NCBI GenBank assembly: GCA_003165315.1
Contig: PLSX01000078.1
Span: 33,566-72,079, forward strand
Reading direction: 5' to 3'
DNA length: 38,514 nt
Source of the DNA: Acidobacteriota bacterium
Lineage (GTDB): Bacteria; Acidobacteriota; Terriglobia; UBA7540
Positions 32,535 through 38,514 of this stretch are shown here, in pieces. Below the pieces are notes generated by a model. It did not search any database and was not told the origin of the DNA. It saw only the letters and a program-made list of their open reading frames with translations. Within the stretch, counting starts at the first letter, position 1. Each line of letters begins with the position of its first letter. The position numbers were made by a program, and so were the translations under genes.

Positions 32535-35500
32535 CTAGAATCGGAAGTGCAATCCGAACTGCATCTGGCGCATGGGTGTGGCGGTTGAGAGGATCTCGCC
32601 AGCACCCGAAACGTCAACGATATTGGCTGGCATTCCGTAGTTGTCAATATTAAAGGCGTTGAAGTTTTCCCAGCGGAACTCCAACGTCTTGTTTTCAGCG
32701 ATGGTGAAGGTCTTCTCTAGGGCCAGGTTTACAACATATTCCGCCGGTCCCCAGAGCGAGTTATTGGAAGCGGTGCCATCCCGGTAGGGCGCCTGCGGGT
32801 CGACGAAAGATGCCACGTTGAACCACTCTAACGCACTCTGATTCGCGATGTGGGCGCTACCGATTTTGTCAGCCCGAACGCCGCCGAAGTCGGGGTCGTT
32901 CACAGAAGCTGTGTTGGAGACCACGGGCGAGAAGGGATGGCCGGAATCGAGCGTGGTGATTCCGTCAATGCTCCAACCACCCAGAAGCAGATCCAGGGCC
33001 TTGCTGTTGGTGGAGCCCCAGTGCTGGCCGCGGCCATAGGGAATGTGCCAGACATTGGTGAGGGTGACGGCGTGGGTGGAATTGAAGCTCAGCGGTCCGT
33101 AGTCGTTATGGATGTTGTAGGCGTTGTCAAACCCGCCACCGCCGAAGTTGCTGATGCCGTAGCCTCGACCGTAGGTGTAGTTGAAGGTGAAATCGAGGCC
33201 GTGGGAGGCGTGTTTCTCCAATTTGACCTGGAGGCCGTTGTAGTTGCTGGTGTTGCAATTGCACGTGTAATAGATTCCCTGCTCAAGCCCGAACTGGTTA
33301 TAGAACGGCCGGCGCGGATCGACGGCGCCGGGTCCCAGCACTGCCTGGTTGATATTGGGATTCTCGTACAAGTGCCGTCCCACGTTGCCCACGTAAGCCA
33401 CCTGGAAGGAGAGCCCACCGGCGAACTGGTGCTGGATGGTCGTGTTCCAGAAGTAGGCCATAGGGATCCGGTAGTGATTCAGGGGCCAGAACCAGTTGTA
33501 GACACTGATTCCGTCCGGAAGTGGATATTTTCCGTTTGACCCGATGGGCGGATTGACCGGCAGCGGCGGACCTGACAACAGGCTGGCTACCGGCGAGTAG
33601 GTGTACTGTTGAGGAAGGGTCTGACCATTGAGGATGGGGGGGTTGTACTCCAGACCCTGCCCAAAGATCGAACCATAGCCCGCAGGTGTATAGCCCCAGC
33701 CGTAGCCGGCACGAATCACCGTATGGTTCTGCACCTGGTAGGCAATGCCGAGACGCGGAGTGAAACCCAGATTGTAGGGGTGGACATTCAGGCTGAGGGA
33801 ATTTCCCCCCAGACCGGCGACGAGCACGTTGCCGGTGGTCGGATCGAAGCTGCCGGCGCCGCCGGCCTTGGCAGCGCCTTGGGGCAGGTAATTCTCATAG
33901 CGAACCCCATAGTCGAGAGTCAGCTTGTGCGTGACGCGCCAGGTGTCCTGACCATAGAGGAAGATGCGCGTTTCACGCAGGCCGGGATACAACCCAATTC
34001 CGGTGAAATAGCGCCCAAAGGAACTGGGGTCGCCGAGCAGGAAGGAAGCCAGGGCGGCGCCGGTGGTCGTACTAAGGACTGCGGAATTGTTGAGGGTCAG
34101 AGCGTCGACCGTGGCACTGCCGGTTATGGCATCCGAGAAGGCGATTTCACCGGAGCGGTGTTCGTCACTGGGAATGCGCTGCTGCTCATCGCGGGGAATC
34201 TCGCCTCCCCATTTAATGGTGTGATTGCCTTTCAACTTGGTCCAATTGGTGATCCAGGAGAATTGGTTCTCAGTCTCCTTTAGGGGGCAATTGCAACCGT
34301 TCAGTCCCACAGCATATCCAAAATCAAACCCCCCGTTGCCGTTGATGTAGAAGGCCGGCATGCCGCTGGTGTCTTGCGACCCCAGGTTCAAATTGGGCAG
34401 CCCAGCCTGGGTGGCCGGATCGGTGCCCACACCGAAGGGTTCAATCCGGATGCGGTAGCGGAAGGCTCCAAAGCGAACCTCGCCGACCAGCGTGGGGCTG
34501 ACGGTGTAGGTAAGTCCCATCGCCAGGCTCTGGTTTCGATCCAGCGACTGACCGGCAAAATTGAATCCACCCAGTGCCGGGCCGCCTGCTTCGGCGCCAA
34601 AAGCCGGCGGTGCTTGGATGGTGAAGTCGGCCAGGGAGTAACGGGCAAAGAAGCTGGCCTTCTCCGAAATGTTGTAGTCCACGCGCACGTCGGGCTGATC
34701 GGTATCGTAAATCTCCGAGCCCGAAGCGAGGTAATTATTAGCAATGGCGCTCGCGGAGCCCAGATTGGGTGACGGCAAATAAGCCATGATGTTGGTAATA
34801 GGCTTGGGAACAGGGATAATATTCGCCTGGCCGCCGGTGGTAATGGCCTTCCGCCCGGTTCCATCCAGATTTCCCGTGGTGGGGTCAAACACCATGCCCT
34901 CCTGCGCGGGAGCGGAGCCGCCCTCGGTGGTGGGCACCATCAACGGACCTGGATTGGTGCAGGCGCTTGCGGAGACCGACCCATCGGCGCAAATGTAGCT
35001 TCCCAGCAGAGCCTGGAGGTTGCCACTTCGCTCAGCAGTGGTAGGCACCGTGGTGATCAGGTTGGAGCCATTCCGTTGGCGGGAACCCTGGTAATCGCCA
35101 AAGATGAAGAGCTTATTCTTGATGATCGGCCCTCCCAATGACCCGCCGAACTGATTCCACCGGATGGGCGGATTCTGTTGGGTAAAGGGATTGGCGGAGT
35201 TGAAAACGTTGTTACGCAGATACTCGAAAGCGGTGCCGTGCACTTGATTGGTTCCGGACTTCGTGGTCGCTTGCATCAGCGCTCCGGCAACTGAGCCAAA
35301 CTCCGCGTCGTAGTTGCTGGTGGTGACTTTGAGTTCCTGAAGGGAGTCAAGATTGGGGTTGATGATGGCGAGCGCCAGCAAGGGGTTCTGGTTGTTCGTG
35401 CCGTCCAGGAGAAATCCGTTGGCGGTGAAACTCTGGCCGTTGACGTCGACCTGGATACCTGCTTGCGGGTTCTCGCCTCCAGCTACCTGGAAACTATCCG

Positions 35501-36005
35501 CGTACCCTCCCGGAATGGTCAACATGAGCGTGGTCATGTTACGGCCCAGGATGGGAAGAGATGCCAGTTCATTGGAGGAGAGCGTGTCGCTCAGCTCCGC
35601 GCGGTCCGTCTTCAGAAGGGGAGTTTCGCCTGTTACGCTAATGGTGCTGCTTGATTTGCCGACCACCAGCTGAGCGTCAACCTTGGTTGCAGCATCCACA
35701 TCCACGGTCGCATCGGCTGTAAACGTCTCAAAGCCGGGCGGTGCGATGGTGACACGGTAATGCCCAGCCAGCAGGTGCGTCTGAATATAATTTCCATCGG
35801 AATTCGTCTGCACCTTGTAATCGATTCCGCGGTCCAAATCCCGAATGGTCACGGCCGCGCCGGGCACTACCGCGCCCGTGGCATCCGTAACCGTTCCGAA
35901 GATGTTTCCGGAAACTGCTTGCCCAAAAACAGGCCGGACCTGGGCCAGGGCAATAAACAACATCAAAAAGAGGAAGAACGACGAAGTCTTGCTTTTACCA
36001 ACCAT
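32535..36005 (-). CDS. Oar-like TonB-dependent outer-membrane receptor
   Basis: A 1156-residue outer-membrane transporter. Signal peptide at about 1-29; CarboxypepD_reg domain at about 32-115 (GNIFGTVTDATGAVVPGAAVTIRDL); plug domain at about 120-250 with the LPILGRNMTTLML segment and FLLDGTNNQNP; then a long beta barrel with many aromatic-edged strands, ending in QFGLHFRF with the terminal Phe needed for barrel assembly. This is the large Oar type common in Acidobacteria, used for large or saccharide ligands. The ATG has GGAAGGAG about eight bases before it. A TTGACA occurs at 36129-36124 (minus) but no good -10. It probably heads the operon with the hydrolase, deacetylase and lyase. Confidence 0.93.
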   Translation of the reverse strand: MVGKSKTSSFFLFLMLFIALAQVRPVFGQAVSGNIFGTVTDATGAVVPGAAVTIRDLDRGIDYKVQTNSDGNYIQTHLLAGHYRVTIAPPGFETFTADATVDVDAATKVDAQLVVGKSSSTISVTGETPLLKTDRAELSDTLSSNELASLPILGRNMTTLMLTIPGGYADSFQVAGGENPQAGIQVDVNGQSFTANGFLLDGTNNQNPLLALAIINPNLDSLQELKVTTSNYDAEFGSVAGALMQATTKSGTNQVHGTAFEYLRNNVFNSANPFTQQNPPIRWNQFGGSLGGPIIKNKLFIFGDYQGSRQRNGSNLITTVPTTAERSGNLQALLGSYICADGSVSASACTNPGPLMVPTTEGGSAPAQEGMVFDPTTGNLDGTGRKAITTGGQANIIPVPKPITNIMAYLPSPNLGSASAIANNYLASGSEIYDTDQPDVRVDYNISEKASFFARYSLADFTIQAPPAFGAEAGGPALGGFNFAGQSLDRNQSLAMGLTYTVSPTLVGEVRFGAFRYRIRIEPFGVGTDPATQAGLPNLNLGSQDTSGMPAFYINGNGGFDFGYAVGLNGCNCPLKETENQFSWITNWTKLKGNHTIKWGGEIPRDEQQRIPSDEHRSGEIAFSDAITGSATVDALTLNNSAVLSTTTGAALASFLLGDPSSFGRYFTGIGLYPGLRETRIFLYGQDTWRVTHKLTLDYGVRYENYLPQGAAKAGGAGSFDPTTGNVLVAGLGGNSLSLNVHPYNLGFTPRLGIAYQVQNHTVIRAGYGWGYTPAGYGSIFGQGLEYNPPILNGQTLPQQYTYSPVASLLSGPPLPVNPPIGSNGKYPLPDGISVYNWFWPLNHYRIPMAYFWNTTIQHQFAGGLSFQVAYVGNVGRHLYENPNINQAVLGPGAVDPRRPFYNQFGLEQGIYYTCNCNTSNYNGLQVKLEKHASHGLDFTFNYTYGRGYGISNFGGGGFDNAYNIHNDYGPLSFNSTHAVTLTNVWHIPYGRGQHWGSTNSKALDLLLGGWSIDGITTLDSGHPFSPVVSNTASVNDPDFGGVRADKIGSAHIANQSALEWFNVASFVDPQAPYRDGTASNNSLWGPAEYVVNLALEKTFTIAENKTLEFRWENFNAFNIDNYGMPANIVDVSGAGEILSTATPMRQMQFGLHFRF

Positions 36006-36153
36006 TATTTTTCTCCTTCCCGATCTACGGGCTCAATGCCTCGCGTGCCCCCTGGCATTCGGAAAGTCCGCCAACTTACGAGAGACAATGTGGTTAAGTT
36101 CTTCATCTGAAGCGAGTTTGGTGTGTCAATTCAAAACTTGTCCAAAAACAAAA

Positions 36154-36189
36154 AAACCCACAGGCGGCATTGCTTCCGACGGTGGGTTT
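36154..36189 (-). terminator. Strong intrinsic terminator upstream of the receptor gene
   Basis: Minus strand: AAACCCAC (36189-36182), a partly paired 20-base interior with CGG/CCG, then GTGGGTTT (36161-36154) continuing into a T-rich run. The 8-bp stem plus U-run is a textbook intrinsic terminator. It ends the tiny unit that begins at the 36310-36338 promoter. Confidence 0.75.
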
Positions 36190-36218
36190 GGAATCAGGCT
36201 GTAATGATTAGAGCGCCG

Positions 36219-36296
36219 CTAAGTAATTCCTCCGCACGCCGGCAGTAGTCCTGTACAACAGTGCCCCGCCGCCCCGAGTTGAAGAATGTTGCTCAT
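36219..36296 (-). CDS. Candidate 25-residue Cys-containing peptide, or small RNA in the same place
   Basis: The ATG at 36296 starts 25 codons to a TAG at 36219-36221. The peptide reads MSNILQLGAAGHC then CTGLLPACGGIT, with three cysteines. The predicted transcript start is near 36303, only seven or eight bases before the ATG, so the mRNA would be almost leaderless. The unit is bounded by a consensus promoter and a strong terminator, so something is made from this spot; whether peptide or RNA cannot be told by sequence. It matches no family I know. Confidence 0.4.
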   Translation of the reverse strand: MSNILQLGAAGHCCTGLLPACGGIT

Positions 36297-36309
36297 GGCT
36301 AACTTCCGC

Positions 36310-36338
36310 AGTATAAGGCGTCGGGTCCGGCGTGTCAA
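36310..36338 (-). promoter_or_regulatory. Consensus sigma70 promoter of the tiny unit
   Basis: Minus strand TTGACA (36338-36333), 17-base spacer, TATACT (36315-36310). This is nearly ideal in both boxes and spacing. The downstream terminator at 36154-36189 defines a transcript of about 150 bases. Confidence 0.75.
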
Positions 36339-36463
36339 CGGATTGTACGGGTTTCCCCTACGAAAGGAAAAACTTCTTCCCCTTTTGCGGATCTGTGAAG
36401 CCTCAAACTGAAAATGCTCCAGCGTGAACGCGAGATGCCCCGGCGGCCGCTCTTCCTCAGCCA

Positions 36464-36491
36464 CGAGTCCCGAGTCCCGAGTCCCGAGCCC
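36464..36491. repeat. Heptamer tandem repeat
   Basis: Three exact copies of CGAGTCC and one CGAGCCC, 28 bases in total, in a non-coding stretch. Slippage could change the copy number. Confidence 0.6.
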
Positions 36492-36568
36492 CCAACCCCT
36501 TCTTTTCCGACTTCGGAATTCGGACTTTGCACTTCCCAGGCAGCGGGGTAGATACAAGCGCGGGGAAT

Positions 36569-36699
36569 GGTAGCGACGAGTTATTCGGCTCCGAGTCGAA
36601 TTCCTCAGCGGTCCTTTCTCATTGCCGGGCATTGACCAGGTCGGAAATCCGATTTAAAGCGTCGCGGAGGAAGTCAAACTGCGACTACCTCCTCGCTAC
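36569..36699 (+). repeat. Diverged direct repeat, copy A
   Basis: About 130 bases beginning GGTAGCGACGAG and ending CTCGCTAC, related to copy B at 36799-36927. The best-kept part is CGCGGAGGAAGTCAAACTGC followed by GACTAC. Non-coding; the nature of the element is unknown. Confidence 0.6.
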
Positions 36700-36720
36700 A
36701 CCGCTCTTTCCGCTTCGCTT

Positions 36721-36737
36721 GAGCCCCGTTGGGGCTC
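36721..36737. repeat. Small perfect hairpin between the two repeat copies
   Basis: GAGCCCC, loop GTT, GGGGCTC. No U-tail. It resembles short REP-type palindromes such as those around the transposase further right (GCCCCGGAGGGGC), but a relation is not shown. Confidence 0.4.
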
Positions 36738-36798
36738 AGAATCGACTAGCCAATAACCACCAGGCACTGCTTTCGTTGGGAATAGGGAGTTGGGGGCC

Positions 36799-36927
36799 GG
36801 TAGCGCTGAGGCATTTGGCTCCGAGCCGAATTCGTCGGCGGCCCTTCCTCATTGCGGGCAATGAACAAATTGAGAATGCGCTTAAAGTGCCGCGGAGGAA
36901 GTCAAACTGCGACTACGCCCTCGCTAC
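36799..36927 (+). repeat. Diverged direct repeat, copy B
   Basis: Second copy of the 36569-36699 unit, starting GGTAGCGCTGAG and ending CTCGCTAC. Identity to copy A is high in the last 50 bases and lower elsewhere. Together they fill most of the gap between vsr and the promoter unit. Confidence 0.6.
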
Positions 36928-36997
36928 CTCGCTCGGATATCTCCACTAAGGGAGAATGCAAACTCCCAGGAGCACATAATCTGCGTCAGCCCCGCGT

Positions 36998-37435
36998 TTA
37001 ACGCTTATCCTTGACCAGTTTCCCAATTCTGCGGGTAATCACCCGCCGCGTTCTTTCGAACTCTTTCCCTCGAAGTTCGTGTTCCCAAATAGCCCACACT
37101 CTATAGCCCATCGCACGCAATACCTTGCGATTTGCCAAATCGCGTCTTCGATTACGAGTGAGCTTCGGGATCCAATAATTTCGATTCGATTTTGGGTAGT
37201 GGGCGTGGAGGGGACAACCATGGTAGAAGCAGCCGTCAGCAAAGAGAACAACGCGCAAGGACGGAATGTGGACGTCAGGCTGGCCCGGCAAACCGCGTAC
37301 GTTCAGATCTATCCGCCATCGGCCGCCCAGGGATTCCCGAACCAAAGCATAAAGTCGCCTCTCGGGAGTTGTGCCAATGCTTCGGATTTTCGACATGATC
37401 TCACTGCGTTTCTTCACATCGAAAATGTCAGTCAT
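36998..37435 (-). CDS. vsr: Very short patch repair (Vsr) endonuclease
   Basis: A 145-residue endonuclease of the Vsr family, which nicks 5' of the T in T:G mismatches made by deamination of 5-methylcytosine. The motifs are present: TPER near residue 24, the catalytic Asp54 in LPGQPDVHIP, FADGCFYHGCPLH with metal and phosphate contacts, NYWIPKLTRNRRRD, and the GYRVWAIWEHEL strand. Length matches known Vsr proteins. It normally accompanies a cytosine-C5 methyltransferase, but none is in the window. Its start overlaps the end of the upstream remnant (ATGA-type overlap at 37428-37435), so it was in an operon with that gene. Confidence 0.9.
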   Translation of the reverse strand: MTDIFDVKKRSEIMSKIRSIGTTPERRLYALVRESLGGRWRIDLNVRGLPGQPDVHIPSLRVVLFADGCFYHGCPLHAHYPKSNRNYWIPKLTRNRRRDLANRKVLRAMGYRVWAIWEHELRGKEFERTRRVITRRIGKLVKDKR

Positions 37436-37693
37436 TTACATTTCGCAGCTTTTCTAGCTCTGATTGGATTGCGTCCTGATAGACTCCTGCGGGCGGGAGA
37501 TTCGCAGGAGCCGTGAAGGCTAAAGCGACTTGATCAATCGTCGTTGTAAATTGGCCCTCCGGAATAAGCTTGCGAATGTGTCCCTCGGGCAGTTTCGGTC
37601 CCACATTGTACCAATTGAAGGTGAGTGCTCCGATGCCGTGTTGTTGATGGGCTTCATGCAGCCAGCCAAGCCCCGGGATACCTGCCGCGAGTC
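37428..37693 (-). pseudogene. C-terminal remnant of an unknown gene upstream of vsr
   Basis: About 75-85 codons remain, ending at 37428 inside the vsr start. The sequence (ALTFNWYNVGPKLPEGHIR, then IPEGQFTTTIDQVALAFTAPANLPPAG) looks like real protein, but upstream it runs straight into the REP-like arm of the transposase element at 37694, where the frame continues only through repeat sequence. So the gene lost its 5' part at the element. I do not recognise the family. Because it overlapped vsr, it was probably a restriction-modification or repair component. Confidence 0.5.
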
Positions 37694-37790
37694 GTAGCCC
37701 GCAACGCGGGCGAAAGATCGTAGCCCATGGCGTAAGCCGTGGGTGATGAATTGGAGTAACATCCCACCAAGCCCCGGAGGGGCGAAAGAA
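37694..37790 (+). repeat. Left REP-like arm
   Basis: Contains palindromic blocks CCCGCAACGCGGG, CCCATGGCGTAAGCCGTGGG and CCCCGGAGGGG. It directly precedes the transposase ATG and pairs with the right arm in inverted orientation. Confidence 0.7.
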
Positions 37791-37791
37791 C

Positions 37792-38241
37792 ATGTCGCAC
37801 ACCTACACGAACCTCCTCACCCACGTGATTTTCAGCACGAAGGATCGCGCGCCCCAAATCACCGCGCCCCTGCACGACGACCTTCTCGCCTACATGGGCG
37901 GAATTGTGCGCGAGATCGGCGGAACGCTCCGTGCGGCGAACGCCAGGCCCGACCACGCCCACCTGCTATGCTCGCTGCCGCCGACAATTGCGACATCCGA
38001 CGCTTTACGTTTGATAAAGACCAATTCGTCGCGCTGGGTGCATCGCGAACGGAACCTGCCCGGTTTTGATTGGCAAGCCGGCTATGGCGCGTTCAGCGTC
38101 AGCCATTCCATGGCGCCATCTGTCACACGCTATATCGGCGACCAGGAAAAGCATCATCGCCGGGTAACGTTTCAGGAGGAGTTGATCACCTTCCTCAAGA
38201 AGAACGGCGTTTGCTACGATGAGCGTTACATTTGGGTCTGA
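37792..38241 (+). CDS. Y1 (IS200/REP-associated) transposase
   Basis: A 149-residue HUH-type single-strand transposase of the Y1_Tnp fold, the usual size for IS200-like TnpA. The metal motif is H55-A-H57 in ARPDHAHLL, where HVH or HIH is usual. The catalytic Tyr114 is in VTRYIGDQEKHHRR, a well-kept motif. The N-terminal TYTNLLTHVIFSTKDRAP is typical. It is complete with an ATG just after the left arm. The paired REP-like arms suggest the domesticated RAYT class, which acts on REP sequences, rather than a mobile IS200. Confidence 0.9.
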   Translation: MSHTYTNLLTHVIFSTKDRAPQITAPLHDDLLAYMGGIVREIGGTLRAANARPDHAHLLCSLPPTIATSDALRLIKTNSSRWVHRERNLPGFDWQAGYGAFSVSHSMAPSVTRYIGDQEKHHRRVTFQEELITFLKKNGVCYDERYIWV

Positions 38242-38242
38242 T

Positions 38243-38340
38243 TTCTTTCGCCCCTAAAGGGGCTGGGGCGGGATTGTGGACCGCCGGTTTCCCACGGCTT
38301 GCGCCGTGGGCTACGGTCTTTCGCCCTCTTCGCGGGCTTC
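38243..38340 (+). repeat. Right REP-like arm
   Basis: Inverted counterpart of the left arm, starting two bases after the transposase stop; it contains CCCCTAAAGGGG, CCCACGGCTTGCGCCGTGGG and GCCCTCTTCGCGGGC palindromes. Confidence 0.7.
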
Positions 38341-38514
38341 TCGAATAACCGTCAGTCGACACAGGATAGTCAGGCGGGTAGCAGATCAACATCCGGACCG
38401 TAGGTGCCAATTCACAGGGTCAGGCAAAAATTATTGCCAGCAATCTCTAACTAATAACCAATGAGCAAGATTCCTTTGAGCGGGAGTTGAATGTCGGCGC
38501 GCATTCAGAAACGT
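38341..38514. other. Sequence to the right of the transposase element
   Basis: 174 bases with no supported gene. If the element broke the gene remnant at 37428-37693, its 5' part should lie here in minus orientation, but I could not find a frame that continues it without stops. Confidence 0.35.

Larger units (their letters stand above)
37694..38340 (+). mobile_element. REP-associated transposase element with long inverted arms
   Basis: A unit of about 647 bases: left arm 37694-37790, transposase gene, right arm 38243-38340. The arms are inverted copies of about 97 bases with matching blocks such as GTAGCCCGC, GGGCGAAAGA, CGTAGCCCA, AAGCCGTGGG and GGGGCGAAAGAA. Each arm contains short palindromes (GCCCATGGCGTAAGCCGTGGG type), as in REP sequences recognised by RAYT transposases. 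Confidence 0.75.

Noticed and set aside
36219..36632. A 137-codon frame covering the tiny unit and its promoter.
   Set aside because: It runs through the promoter and a heptamer repeat; only the last 25 codons, after the promoter, are credible.
1..38514. CRISPR arrays, tRNA and rRNA genes.
   Set aside because: I saw no regularly spaced repeats, no tRNA T-loop signatures in a fitting context, and no rRNA core sequence.

Overview
The window looks like an Acidobacteriota (Terriglobia/Acidobacteriia-like) chromosome segment. This rests on family content rather than a marker gene: an Oar-like TonB-dependent receptor with an N-terminal carboxypeptidase-regulatory domain, a very large sedolisin (S53) protease with Ig-like and ASH-type repeats, a tungsten-free 2-oxoacid:ferredoxin oxidoreductase pair (KorAB), a Tat-exported GH42 glycosidase and a PIG-L deacetylase. 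There are no rRNA or tRNA genes and no CRISPR array that I can see.

Layout. 0-4 kb: the tail of a CusA/CzcA-type RND metal pump and its TolC-like partner, a KDPG/KHG aldolase, a small exported protein, and a CuA-type cupredoxin destroyed by three lesions. 4-9.5 kb: the giant secreted sedolisin, then a two-gene iron-sulfur unit (HdrA-N-like protein plus a 2x[4Fe-4S] ferredoxin). 10-15.6 kb: a PilZ-like/coiled-coil protein, a polytopic membrane protein and korAB. 15.6-16.3 kb: no clear conserved gene, but a consensus sigma70 promoter and a terminator bracket a short minus-strand transcription unit. 16.3-22.5 kb: GH42 glycosidase, an exported CarboxypepD_reg-like protein, RlmI-like rRNA methyltransferase and QueA. 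22.7-26.8 kb: a small exported protein, a DUF3179 membrane protein, a C26 amidase and a PLP aminotransferase. 27-36 kb: a minus-strand series of TonB receptor, tandem alpha/beta hydrolase, PIG-L deacetylase and ArgH-like lyase. 36-38.5 kb: repeats, a tiny promoter-ORF-terminator unit, a Vsr endonuclease, a gene remnant and a REP-associated (RAYT/Y1) transposase with long inverted arms.

The most interesting object is the DUF3179 gene at 23282..24562 (minus). Its reading frame is interrupted by a single UGA at the first Cys position of a CxxC motif, giving UxxC. A perfect 7-bp stem with a five-base loop GGUCU begins 8 nt after the UGA. That loop is the same as the core of the E. coli fdhF SECIS loop. 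I propose it is a selenoprotein rather than two genes or a pseudogene. No sel genes lie in the window, so the genome must be checked.

Functional links: the RND/TolC/cupredoxin region suggests metal (copper-type) handling; the TonB receptor, double hydrolase, PIG-L and lyase form a plausible uptake-and-processing operon for an esterified or acylated substrate; ArgH-like lyase, PLP enzyme and C26 amidase may form a small amino-acid-derived pathway. These are inferences from context.
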